From assembly GCF_004791025.1 (NCBI RefSeq), contig NZ_SRUO01000011.1, positions 142,464 through 206,463 of the forward strand: a stretch of 64,000 nt of DNA, read 5' to 3'. The position numbers and the translations under genes were made by a program. This stretch comes from Mesorhizobium sp. M4B.F.Ca.ET.203.01.1.1. GTDB taxonomy: Bacteria > Pseudomonadota > Alphaproteobacteria > Rhizobiales > Rhizobiaceae. Positions 49,551 to 57,797 of the stretch are shown in pieces. Position 1 is the stretch's first letter; every line of letters starts with the position of its first letter. Below the pieces are notes generated by a model. That model had not been told where the DNA came from. It did not search any database and saw only the letters and a list, made by a program, of their open reading frames with translations.

Positions 49551-50867
49551 ATGATCCGCACCCTTTTTGCGACCACCGCGCTCGCCACGCTGATAGCAAC
49601 CGGCGTCCAGGCGCAAACCGCAACGACGCCCGCGCCGGCCACGCAGAACGAAGCGCCGGCCGTTCCCGTGATGCGCGCCGAAGGCAGCCTCGCCACCAAC
49701 ATCATTGGCGAATCCGTCTATAACGGCACCGCCGACGATGCCCAGGATATCGGCAAGGTCAGCGACGTCGTCTTTGACGAGACCGGCAAGGCAAAATCCG
49801 CCATCATCGGCGTGGGCGGTTTCCTTGGCATAGGAGCAAAGGACGTCGCCTTCGACTATGACAAGCTGCAATGGGTCGAGAAGAACGGAGACCGCTGGCT
49901 TGTCGCGGAGACCACCAAGGAAGCCCTGACGGCGCTGCCGGACTTCGACAGGAAGCCCTATGATCCGGCACCGGCCGCCCAGACCGACACGACAGCGCAG
50001 GCGCCGGCGACCACGACGGAAGGCACCGGTGCGCAGAAGCCTGTCGACATGAATGCCGCTTCGGCTGAGCCGGTGAAGAAGGCAGATGGCAACCTCGCCA
50101 CCAACATCATCGGCGAGTCCGTCTACAACGGCACCGCCGACGACGCGCAGAACATCGGCGACGTCAACGACATCGTGCTCACCAAGGACGGCAAGGCCGA
50201 GGCGCTCGTCATCGGTGTTGGCGGCTTCCTCGGCATAGGCGAGAAGAACGTCGCCTTCGACTTCGCCAAGGCCAAGTGGGCCGAAAAGAACGGTGATCGC
50301 TGGCTGGTCGCCGAGACCACGAAGGAAGAGCTGCAGGCGCAGCCGGACTTCAACCGCAAGGCCTATGATCCGGCGCCGGCAACCACCGCGTCGGCCGAGG
50401 TGCCAAAGGCCGCCGCTCCAACCGCAACCGCTCCGGCGCCGGCCGAAAAGACGGCCGAGGCCCCGGCAGCGCCGGCAACCCCTGAAGCCAAGACCACCGA
50501 CCCGACGCAGACCGCGGCGATCGACAAGTCGACGCTGACGGAGATGCCGGTCGGCGAGATCCGGGGTGACGACCTGAAAGGGACGACCGTCTACGGCGCC
50601 AACGATGTCCAGGTCGGCGAGATCGGTGACGTCGTGCTGACGCCCGAGAACAAGCCGGACGCGGTGATCGTCGATGTCGGCGGCTTCCTCGGCATCGGCG
50701 AAAAGGAAGTCGCTGTCGGCATGGACAACCTCAAATTCATGACCGACAAGGACGGCAAGAAATATCTCTACACCACCTTCACCAAGGAACAGCTTGAAGC
50801 GCAGGCGGCCTACGACAAGGGCAGCTACGCCGAGAAGCGTGACCAGCAGAGGATGAAGGTGCAGTAG
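49551..50867 (+). CDS. Exported triple PRC-barrel protein, EcfG-controlled
   Basis: A 438-residue protein with a signal peptide (MIRTLFATTALATLIATGVQAQ) and three PRC-barrel units at about residues 45-145, 178-280 and 335-425. The first two are near copies (ATNIIGESVYNGTADDAQ, then VGGFLGIG and KNGDRWLVAETTKE), showing a recent internal duplication; the third is more diverged (GDDLKGTTVYGANDVQVGEIGD). Ala/Pro/Thr-rich linkers join them. PRC-barrel domains bind proteins or RNA and are frequent in stress-induced periplasmic proteins. ATG follows GAGGAGGAAGC. An EcfG promoter lies upstream, and the stop codon lies in heptamer-like sequence. Confidence 0.9.
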   Translation: MIRTLFATTALATLIATGVQAQTATTPAPATQNEAPAVPVMRAEGSLATNIIGESVYNGTADDAQDIGKVSDVVFDETGKAKSAIIGVGGFLGIGAKDVAFDYDKLQWVEKNGDRWLVAETTKEALTALPDFDRKPYDPAPAAQTDTTAQAPATTTEGTGAQKPVDMNAASAEPVKKADGNLATNIIGESVYNGTADDAQNIGDVNDIVLTKDGKAEALVIGVGGFLGIGEKNVAFDFAKAKWAEKNGDRWLVAETTKEELQAQPDFNRKAYDPAPATTASAEVPKAAAPTATAPAPAEKTAEAPAAPATPEAKTTDPTQTAAIDKSTLTEMPVGEIRGDDLKGTTVYGANDVQVGEIGDVVLTPENKPDAVIVDVGGFLGIGEKEVAVGMDNLKFMTDKDGKKYLYTTFTKEQLEAQAAYDKGSYAEKRDQQRMKVQ

Positions 50868-50883
50868 GCAATAGGAGTTGGGT

Positions 50884-50939
<56 letters not shown>

Positions 50940-50950
<11 letters not shown>

Positions 50951-52490
50951 TCACATATCCAGCCACGCCATTCTCCGTCAGCTCCGCCAGCGCCAGCGAC
51001 TGGTCGAGATGCTCCGCCCGCCAGGCCAGCAGCCTTTCGGCAAACTGCAGCCGCACCGCGAGATAGGCGGGATCGTTGGCGACGTTGGTCAGCTCCCCGG
51101 GATCCTTCTTCAGATCAAACAGCAGGGGCGACAGGCCGCCGCCGAAATGCACATATTTGAAGTCTTGCGAACGGATGACGGCGAGGTTGCACTGGCGCGA
51201 GCCGATGCCGAAGTGGCGCTCGGCCTCGCCATCGGCCACCGAGCGGAAATCGAATTCCCAATGCGCTGCGTCGCGCCAATCGCGCGGCGCAGCGCCTTCC
51301 AGGAACGGTTTCAGTGAGCGGCCGTCGAGATGCGGTGGCGGATCCTCGCCGAGGAGATCGAGCAGGGTCGGCAGGATATCGACGGCCTCGCTGAAGCAAT
51401 CGACGCTGCCGCCGGCCGCATGGCCCAGGCGCGGGTCGCGGATGATCAGCGGGATGTGGTAACTGCCGTCGAAGAAGCCGCCCTTGCCGAGCATGAAATG
51501 GTCGCCCATCATCTCGGCGTGGTCGGAGGTCAGCACGATCACGGTCTCGTCCCAGGCTCCCGCCGCCTTGAGCGCCTGCCAAAGGCGTCCGAGTTGCGCG
51601 TCGACCTCGGAGATCATGCCGTAATAAATGGCGCGGATGGCGCGGATATTGTCCTCACCCCAGTCGCGCACCTTGCCTTCGGCGCCGGGGCGGAAGTTCT
51701 GCCTCATCCGGCGGTCGAGATCGTAAGCGAGGTACGGGTGGCTTTCCGCCTCGGCCTGCCAGTACCCGGCGCGACTGAAAGCGGGGCCGTCGGCCGGATC
51801 ATACATGGCGTTGTAGGGCTCAGGCACGATGAAGGGCGGGTGCGGGCTGATGAAGGAGAGATGCGCGAACCAGGGCGCGCCACGCTCCTGCTCGCCCAGC
51901 CAGCGGATGAACTCGCCGGCCAGGAAAGCCGTCGGCGTCTGGTCCTGCGAGTAAATTGGTGGCGCATTGGTCACGGGGTCGCTCGGTTCGCCAACCGGGC
52001 GGTGGACGTCAGGATGGCCGGCACTGGAGTCGATGCCCTGGGCGCTCAGCCAGGACAGCCAAGGCTTCTGATGCTCGGGCAGGAATTGGCGCACGGTGAA
52101 GCCGGGCAGGACCCCCTCATAGGTTCTCAGCCTGGGGTCGCCGGGCGCAAGCAGGCGCGGGTCGAGCGAGACATCAGTATAGCCGAAGAGCGTCGGGTCG
52201 TAGCCGAGGGCCCGGGCCGAAAGCGCGATGTTGCCGTGGCGGGCATCGAGCGGCGTGCCGTTGCGGCAGACGCGGTTGTTCATCTGGTAGAGCCCGGTGT
52301 AGAGGCAGGCGCGCGCCGGCGAACAAGGGGCTGCCCCGCCAAAGTGGCGCCGAAACAGCACGCCTTCGGCGGCAAGTGCATCGGCATTCGGTGTTTTCAG
52401 CACCGGATGGCCGGCCGCCGACAGGCAATCGCCGCGCCACTGGTCGCATGTGATCAGGAGAATGTTGGGGCGTTCGCTCATGCTGGCCAA
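50940..52490 (-). CDS. Sulfatase/phosphonate monoester hydrolase family enzyme
   Basis: A 516-residue alkaline-phosphatase-superfamily hydrolase. The formylglycine motif CSPAR, with Cys to be oxidised, lies near residue 56 (AAPCSPARACLYTGLYQMNNR), after the metal ligands in NILLITCDQWRGD. The C-terminal metal site VLTSDHAEMMGDHFMLGKGGFFDGSYHIPLIIRDP is intact. Length and motifs follow Rhizobium phosphonate monoester hydrolase closely, but arylsulfatase or choline-sulfatase-like activity is also possible. The TTG at 52490 has GAGGAG at good distance; ATG 52481 is the alternative. The last four codons come from the heptamer repeat array. An anaerobic or FGE maturase is needed but not encoded here. 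Confidence 0.88.
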
Positions 52491-52570
52491 GCGTTTGTCT
52501 CCTCATCCGGCATGCCGCTTATGGAGCCGAATTCAGGCCGTCGCGCAAGGCCGCGCATCTCTGTTGATTG

Positions 52571-52597
52571 GTGAACAAATGATGCGATATCGTTCAC
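52571..52597. promoter_or_regulatory. Inverted repeat between sulfatase and dioxygenase genes
   Basis: GTGAAC-N15-GTTCAC, a 6-bp inverted repeat lying between the two divergent genes. It may be the operator of a regulator that is not encoded next to it (MarR/MhqR-like control is a guess). Confidence 0.45.
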
Positions 52598-52709
52598 TTT
52601 TACAGCACAGTCCATTCTGTGTTTGCCTCCTTTGCCGCGGCCGTGCCTATCCTCATATTGGCGTGGACAGCGGCGAGGGCCGCACCAGCAAAAGGGAAGG
52701 AGCAGAAAA

Positions 52710-53642
52710 ATGCTCGACCAGATCAAGGGCCTGCATCACGTCACCTCGATGGCCAGCGATGCGCGCCGGAACAATGAATTCTTCACCAAAAAGCTCGGCC
52801 TGCGCCGGGTCAAGAAGACCGTCAATTTCGACGCGCCCGACGTCTATCATCTCTACTATGCGGACGAGGTCGGCACGCCGGGTTCGGTGATGACCTATTT
52901 CCCGTTCCCCAATATCGGCAAGGGCCGGCATGGGGTGGGCGAGGTCGGCACGACGGTCTATTCGGTGCCGGAAGGCACGCTCGGCTATTGGGAGAAGCGC
53001 CTTGCCGATGAAGGCGTCGCGGGCCTGTCGCGCGAAGAGACGTTCGGCGAGAAGCGGCTCGCCTTCGCCGGCCCCGACGGCGACGGCTTCGCGCTCGTCG
53101 AAGACAAGGCCGACGGCCGCGCACCCTGGGCGAAGGGCGGCGTTCCCGCCGACGAGGCGATCCGCGGCTTCCACTCGGTGCAGCTTCGCCTGAGGGATGG
53201 CGGCGCCACCGAGGAGCTGTTGAAGTTCATGGGCTATCAGGAGGTCGACAAGTCCGGCAACGTCCGCCGGCTTGCGGTCAAGAACGGCAATGGCGCCGAC
53301 ATAGTCGACATCGAATCGCTGCCGGGCGCGGCGTTTGCCAATCTCGGCGCCGGCTCGGTCCACCATGTCGCCTTCGCGGTCGAGAACCGCGCCAGGCAAC
53401 TGGAAGTGCGCAAGGCGCTGATGGACACCGGCTACCAGGTGACGCCGGTGATCGACCGCGACTATTTCTGGGCGATCTATTTCCGCACGCCGGGCGGGGT
53501 ACTGTTCGAGGTGGCCACCAACGAGCCAGGCTTCGACCGCGACGAGGACACCGCGCATCTCGGCGAGGCCCTGAAGCTGCCGACGCAGCACCAGCATTTG
53601 CGGCCCTATCTCGAACAGCACCTGCAGAAACTGGAAGACTGA
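52710..53642 (+). CDS. Ring-cleaving dioxygenase of the MhqO type
   Basis: A 310-residue two-domain VOC protein. Domain 1 begins IKGLHHVTSMASDARRNNEFFTKKLGLR and domain 2 IRGFHSVQLRLRDGGATEELLKFMGY. The metal ligands are the His in HHVTS, the His in SVHHVAFAVEN and the Glu in GGVLFEVATNE. The length and RVKKTVNFDAPDVYHLYYADEVGTPG stretch match the MhqA/MhqO glyoxalase-like dioxygenases that open (hydro)quinone rings. It is followed after 3 bp by a carboxylesterase-type gene, as in the mhq systems. ATG 52710 follows AAGGGAAGGAG. Confidence 0.9.
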   Translation: MLDQIKGLHHVTSMASDARRNNEFFTKKLGLRRVKKTVNFDAPDVYHLYYADEVGTPGSVMTYFPFPNIGKGRHGVGEVGTTVYSVPEGTLGYWEKRLADEGVAGLSREETFGEKRLAFAGPDGDGFALVEDKADGRAPWAKGGVPADEAIRGFHSVQLRLRDGGATEELLKFMGYQEVDKSGNVRRLAVKNGNGADIVDIESLPGAAFANLGAGSVHHVAFAVENRARQLEVRKALMDTGYQVTPVIDRDYFWAIYFRTPGGVLFEVATNEPGFDRDEDTAHLGEALKLPTQHQHLRPYLEQHLQKLED

Positions 53643-53645
53643 GCC

Positions 53646-54269
53646 ATGAGCAAGGGTACCTACACTCACAAGCTGCTGCCCGGTTCGCCGGGCAGTCCGC
53701 TGCTTTTCGTCTTTCATGGAACCGGGGGCGACGAGAACCAGCTGGTATCGCTGGGACGCGAGCTGGTGCCTTCGGCAAGCATCGTGTCGCCGCGCGGCGA
53801 TGTGTCGGAGCAGGGTGCCGCCCGCTTCTTCCGCCGCACCGGCGAGGGGGTCTACGACATGGAAGACCTGGCGCGGGCGACCGGCAAGATGGCTGCCTTC
53901 ATCAAGGCGCATGTCGAGGCGGCAAAGCCCTCGACGGTGCTTGGGCTCGGCTATTCCAACGGCGCCAACATCCTGGCGTCGGTGGCATTCGCGGAACCCG
54001 GCCTGTTCGACGCGGCGGTGCTGATGCATCCGCTGATCCCGTTCGAGCCGCAGGTGAAAGGCAGCCTCGCCGGCCGTCATGTGCTGATTACGGCCGGCAG
54101 GCGCGATCCGATCTGCCCGCCCAATTTGACTTCGCGGCTGGAGGCCTATTTGCGCGCCGACGGCGCCGCTGTCACTGTGGAATGGCACGATGGCGGGCAC
54201 GAAGTGCGGCCGAATGAAATCGAGGCGGCGCGGCAGCTCTTTGCCGGCCTGCCGGTTGAAGGAGCGTAG
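53646..54269 (+). CDS. Phospholipase/carboxylesterase-type hydrolase (MhqD-like)
   Basis: A 207-residue alpha/beta hydrolase. The nucleophile elbow is GLGYSNGANIL (Ser near residue 105); a preceding VFHGTGGDENQLVSLGREL gives the oxyanion region, and Asp (TAGRRDPICP) and His (WHDGGHEV) of the triad are present. It belongs to the phospholipase/carboxylesterase family that follows MhqO-type dioxygenases. It lies 3 bp after the dioxygenase and 2 bp before the GNAT gene. It probably acts on ring-opening products or esters; the substrate is inferred only. Confidence 0.9.
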   Translation: MSKGTYTHKLLPGSPGSPLLFVFHGTGGDENQLVSLGRELVPSASIVSPRGDVSEQGAARFFRRTGEGVYDMEDLARATGKMAAFIKAHVEAAKPSTVLGLGYSNGANILASVAFAEPGLFDAAVLMHPLIPFEPQVKGSLAGRHVLITAGRRDPICPPNLTSRLEAYLRADGAAVTVEWHDGGHEVRPNEIEAARQLFAGLPVEGA

Positions 54270-54271
54270 CA

Positions 54272-54571
54272 ATGGCTGATCAATTGCCCGAGGTCGAACT
54301 GGAGGATCGCGGCTCCAAGGGCCGCTATGTCCTGCGTGGGCCCGGCGGCGCCGAGGCCGAGATGACCTTCACCAAAATCGGCGAGCATCAGCTGATCATC
54401 GATCACACCGAGGTGCCTGACGCGTTTCGCGGCCAGGGCGCGGGGCTTCGCCTCGTCACCCGCGCCGTCGAGGACGCGCGCGCGGCCGGCAAGACGATCA
54501 TCCCGCTCTGCCCGTTCGCCAACGCCCAGTTCCGCCGCCATCCGGAATGGGCCGACGTGCTGAAGCGGTAG
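54272..54571 (+). CDS. Small GNAT N-acetyltransferase (YjdJ type)
   Basis: A 99-residue GNAT-fold protein of the short YjdJ/GCN5-like group. It has the acetyl-CoA motif DAFRGQGAGLRLVTRAVEDARAAG (pyrophosphate loop near residues 50-56) and the closing PLCPFANAQFRRHPEWADVL. It lacks the N-terminal acceptor part of full GNAT enzymes, as is usual in this group. It is the third gene of a tight operon with the dioxygenase and hydrolase. The acceptor is unknown. Confidence 0.88.
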   Translation: MADQLPEVELEDRGSKGRYVLRGPGGAEAEMTFTKIGEHQLIIDHTEVPDAFRGQGAGLRLVTRAVEDARAAGKTIIPLCPFANAQFRRHPEWADVLKR

Positions 54572-54580
54572 CAAGTTCCC

Positions 54581-54603
54581 CCTTCTCCCACAACGGGAGA
54601 AGG
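54581..54603. repeat. REP-like hairpin after the GNAT gene
   Basis: CCTTCTCCC-ACAAC-GGGAGAAGG, a 9-bp perfect stem related to the first hairpin of the element at 8531-8580. It may act as the operon end. Confidence 0.7.
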
Positions 54604-54736
54604 AGAACACGCCTCAGCCACAAATGCGAACACGCCACTGGCATTTGCGCGATTTAGCCATCTTGCCTAAGTAGAGGTATCGTCCGCGGACGCACTCGCC
54701 GTCCGCGGCCCGCCACCTCAAGCCAATGGCCTCCTG

Positions 54737-55795
54737 ATGACCGCAACCGACCTCATCCCCGTCTTTGACGGCCACAACGACACGCTGCTCAGGCTCTACC
54801 AGTCGAAGGAAGCGGATGTCGAAAAGCTGTTCATCGACGGCACGCCGGGCGGCCATATCGATCTGCCACGGGCGAAGAAGGGCGGCTTTGCCGGTGGCAT
54901 GTTCGCGATCTTCCCGCCGCCGATCGAGAAGACCAAGCGCAGCGCCGTGCCGCCGGCGCCGAGCGACAACGAGCCGCTGCCGCCGGAGCTGCCGCGCGCC
55001 GAGGCGATCACCTCGACCATCGGCATGGCCTCGATCCTGTTTAGGCTGGAACGCGCCGGCGCACTGACCGTCTGCCGCAGCGCCGGCGACGTGCGCGAGG
55101 CGATGGCGAAGGGCTCGATCGCGGCGGTGTTCCACATCGAAGGCGTCGAGGCGATAGACCCCGAGCTTGCCATGCTCGATGTGCTGCACGCCGCCGGCCT
55201 GCGCTCGCTGGGCATCGTCTGGAGCCGGCCGAATGCCTTCGGCAACGGCGTGCCGTTCCGCTTCCCGTCATCGCCCGACACCGGGCCCGGCCTCACCGAT
55301 GCCGGCAAGGCTCTGGTCAAGGCCTGCAATCAGCTCAGGATCATGATCGACCTCTCGCATCTCAATGAGAAGGGCTTTCGCGATGTCGCGGGCTTGAGCG
55401 ATGCGCCGCTGGTCGCGACCCACTCCAACGTGCACGCGATCTGCGGCCATTCGCGCAACCTGACCGACTGGCAGCTCGGCGCGATCCGCGAGACCGGCGG
55501 CATGGTCGGCCTGAACTTCGCCACCGGCTTTCTGCGCGAGGACGGCAAGATGAATGCCGACACCGGCCTCGACATCATGGTCCGCCACATCGATTCGCTG
55601 CTGCAGGCGCTCGGCGAGGATGGCGTCGGGCTCGGCTCCGATTTCGACGGCGCGATGATCCCGGCCGTCATCGGCGATGTCGCCGGCCTGCCCAAGCTTA
55701 TCGACGCGCTGGCCGCGCGCGGTTTTGGGCGAGCGCTGATCGAGAAGATCGCCTATCGCAACTGGTTGAGGGTGCTGGAAAAGACGATAGGGTGA
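54737..55795 (+). CDS. Membrane dipeptidase (peptidase M19)
   Basis: A 352-residue zinc dipeptidase of the renal dipeptidase family. The zinc site begins with DGHNDTLLRLYQ (HxD near residue 13), the bridging Glu is in VFHIEGVEAID, and two His lie in VATHSNVHAICGHSRNLTD; GLGSDFDGA closes the barrel. It has no signal peptide, so it is cytoplasmic. In bacteria such enzymes cleave dipeptides with D-residues or process small natural products. It stands alone on the plus strand. Confidence 0.92.
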   Translation: MTATDLIPVFDGHNDTLLRLYQSKEADVEKLFIDGTPGGHIDLPRAKKGGFAGGMFAIFPPPIEKTKRSAVPPAPSDNEPLPPELPRAEAITSTIGMASILFRLERAGALTVCRSAGDVREAMAKGSIAAVFHIEGVEAIDPELAMLDVLHAAGLRSLGIVWSRPNAFGNGVPFRFPSSPDTGPGLTDAGKALVKACNQLRIMIDLSHLNEKGFRDVAGLSDAPLVATHSNVHAICGHSRNLTDWQLGAIRETGGMVGLNFATGFLREDGKMNADTGLDIMVRHIDSLLQALGEDGVGLGSDFDGAMIPAVIGDVAGLPKLIDALAARGFGRALIEKIAYRNWLRVLEKTIG

Positions 55796-55837
55796 TGCGG
55801 GCCGACTTCACTACTTTGTAAACGCCGATGGTGCGCC

Positions 55838-56251
55838 ATGCTTACCTATGTCTACTTCGGCACCAACGACTTGAAACGCGCCACGACGTTCTATGACGCG
55901 GCTTTGGCGCCCCTCGGCATGCAACGTTGCATCACCGGCGATCCGGACTGGGATCGCGCGTCGGCGGGTTGGGGCACGTACGAGGAAGGCGGTTTGCGGG
56001 AGCTCGCGTTCTGGGTCGGAACGCCGTTCGACAAGCAGGCAGCGACAACAGGCAACGGCAGCATGGTCGCTTTCAGAGCGCGATCATGGAAGGAAGTGGA
56101 TGATTTCCATGCTGCAGCCCTTGCCAATGGCGGGAGTTGCGAAGGTGCGCCCGGCCTGCGATTGCACTACAGCCGGGACTTCTACGCAGCTTACGTGCGC
56201 GATCCGGACGGCAACAAGCTCGCGGCTGTGAGCCGTGGCGTGCAAGCGTAG
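55838..56251 (+). CDS. VOC-family protein, probably inserted
   Basis: A 137-residue single VOC domain: MLTYVYFGTNDLKRATTFYDAALAPLGMQR at the N-terminus and YAAYVRDPDGNKLAAVSRG at the end, as in the glyoxalase-like proteins of unknown substrate. GC is lower than in neighbours. Its last third overlaps, on the other strand, the 3' part of the frame at 56084-56530, whose protein sequence stops looking natural exactly where the overlap begins. This suggests that the VOC gene entered the locus and cut its neighbour. Confidence 0.8.
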   Translation: MLTYVYFGTNDLKRATTFYDAALAPLGMQRCITGDPDWDRASAGWGTYEEGGLRELAFWVGTPFDKQAATTGNGSMVAFRARSWKEVDDFHAAALANGGSCEGAPGLRLHYSRDFYAAYVRDPDGNKLAAVSRGVQA

Positions 56252-56530
56252 CGAAGCGCATAGCGCGCCCTCTTCGAAGCCGATGCGCTTCAGCCAGTCC
56301 TTGCCGACGCTGCGGTCGCGGATGATCGGCAGCGGATTTTCCGAATCGAGCCGGGCGCAGATGCGGTAGACTTCGAGCGTCTCGGCATTCATCTCGCCGC
56401 GCTTGAAGAAGAACATCGCCGCCGCATAGCGGGTGCGGCCGGACCACGGTTCGCCGAGCGGCGTGTTGACCAGCTGCCACTGATCGGCGGCTTCCGCCTC
56501 CGCATCCAGATTCTCCGCTTCGCTTGCCAT
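56084..56530 (-). CDS. Unknown protein, probably truncated at its C-terminus
   Basis: A frame of 148 codons. Residues 1-88 (MASEAENLDAEAEAADQWQL to WLKRIGFEEGA) look like a genuine small acidic protein with KRGEMNAETLEVYRICARLDSENPL. From about residue 90 on, the frame runs antisense through the VOC gene and its composition changes (SLRLHATAHSRELVAVRIAH), so the original end was probably lost. It starts 1 bp after the stop of the aminomethyltransferase gene, as last member of that operon. I do not recognise the family. Confidence 0.55.
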   Translation of the reverse strand: MASEAENLDAEAEAADQWQLVNTPLGEPWSGRTRYAAAMFFFKRGEMNAETLEVYRICARLDSENPLPIIRDRSVGKDWLKRIGFEEGALCASLRLHATAHSRELVAVRIAHVSCVEVPAVVQSQAGRTFATPAIGKGCSMEIIHFLP

Positions 56531-56531
56531 G

Positions 56532-57797
56532 TCAGAAATCCGCGGGCGGGCTGGCGGTGCGGCGGTCGAGCTTGATGAAGGGCCTTTGCACCACCTTCGC
56601 CTTCTTCATCAGCTTCTGGTACTGCAGCTCGCGCATGGCGTAGATCTCGACCCAGAGGTCGTCCACGATCGTATCGCCATAGGGCCGTTGCAAAGACGCA
56701 ATGGCGATGTTGCGCTTGGCCATCGGCGACCACATGGCGGCGCTGACCAGCCCGACCTCCTGGCTTTTGCGATAGTAGACGATGGCATGCTCGGCCGGGA
56801 TGTTGCCCTCGATCTCAAGCCCGACCAGCACGTGGCGCAGCTTCTTCTTCGTCCGCGCTTCGAAAATGGCACGTCGGCCGTTGAAGTGCCCCTTCTCGGG
56901 ATCGACCAGGAAGCCGAGGCCGATCTCGTCCGGCATGCGCAGGCGGTCGGCGCGGATGGCATGCTCGGAGGTGGTGAAGTCGGCATTGGCGACGATCAGG
57001 CCGGCTTCGAGACGAGCGCGATTCAGCGCCGTGTAGCCGATGGCGCGGATGCCCCGCAGCTCGCCTGCCATCATCAGCCGGTCCCAGAGGCTGAGCGCCT
57101 TGTCCGCCGGCACGAACAGCTCGTAGCCGAGATCGCCGGTGAAGCCGGTGCGCGAGATCGTCACGGTGGCGCCGTCATGCGCGAATTCGGCGAGGTCGAA
57201 AACCTTCAGCCTTTCGACGCCGGCGAAGCCGGCGTCGCGGAGGATGGCGAAGGAGGTCGGGCCTTGCAGCGCAAGCCCGGCGACCGCTTCGGTCTCTTCT
57301 TCGATGCTCACTTCATAGCCGATCGCGCTGTCCAGCAGCCAGGGCAGATGCCGCTCCTGCGAGCAGAGGCGGAAGCGCGTCGGCGACAGCCGGAACAGGG
57401 TGCCGTCGTCGAGCACGAAGCCGTCATCGTCGCACCAGGCGGTGTAGTGGACGCGGCCGGGCTGCAGCCTGGTCACGTCGCGCAGCGTGACGCGGTCGAG
57501 ATAGGCTTCGGCGCCCGGCCCCTCGATGCGGTACTTCGTCATCGGCGAGATGTCGAAGAGGGCCGCCTGGCTGCGGATGGCGAAATATTCGAGTTCCTCG
57601 TCCCACAATGAGTGCGGGGCGCGATAGCCGGCCCAGCTGTACCAGTCCTGCTTCAAGCCCAGCGCGTCGATGCGCGGCTGGAAGGGCGTGCCGAGCCGCA
57701 GCGTGCGGAAATGCGGTTGCGCCGCGAGGCGGGCTTCGAGGGCGGTGTCCACCTCGCTTGCGATGGGCTTCTTCCTGGTTGCTTGCGCCATGCTCAT
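56532..57797 (-). CDS. GcvT-like aminomethyltransferase
   Basis: A 421-residue folate-binding protein of the GcvT/YgfZ/DmdA superfamily. Typical stretches are RSQAALFDISPMTKYRIEGPGAEAYLDRVTLRDV near residue 75, LALQGPTSFAILRDAGF near residue 175, and ISRTGFTGDLGYELFVPADKALSLWD near residue 215, followed by GLGFLVDPEKGHFNGRRA. Such proteins move methyl or methylene groups from amines or sulfonium compounds to tetrahydrofolate. Its start overlaps the stop of the flavoprotein gene before it (ATGA), so the two are translationally coupled, pointing to oxidative demethylation. The substrate is unknown. Confidence 0.87.
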   Translation of the reverse strand: MSMAQATRKKPIASEVDTALEARLAAQPHFRTLRLGTPFQPRIDALGLKQDWYSWAGYRAPHSLWDEELEYFAIRSQAALFDISPMTKYRIEGPGAEAYLDRVTLRDVTRLQPGRVHYTAWCDDDGFVLDDGTLFRLSPTRFRLCSQERHLPWLLDSAIGYEVSIEEETEAVAGLALQGPTSFAILRDAGFAGVERLKVFDLAEFAHDGATVTISRTGFTGDLGYELFVPADKALSLWDRLMMAGELRGIRAIGYTALNRARLEAGLIVANADFTTSEHAIRADRLRMPDEIGLGFLVDPEKGHFNGRRAIFEARTKKKLRHVLVGLEIEGNIPAEHAIVYYRKSQEVGLVSAAMWSPMAKRNIAIASLQRPYGDTIVDDLWVEIYAMRELQYQKLMKKAKVVQRPFIKLDRRTASPPADF

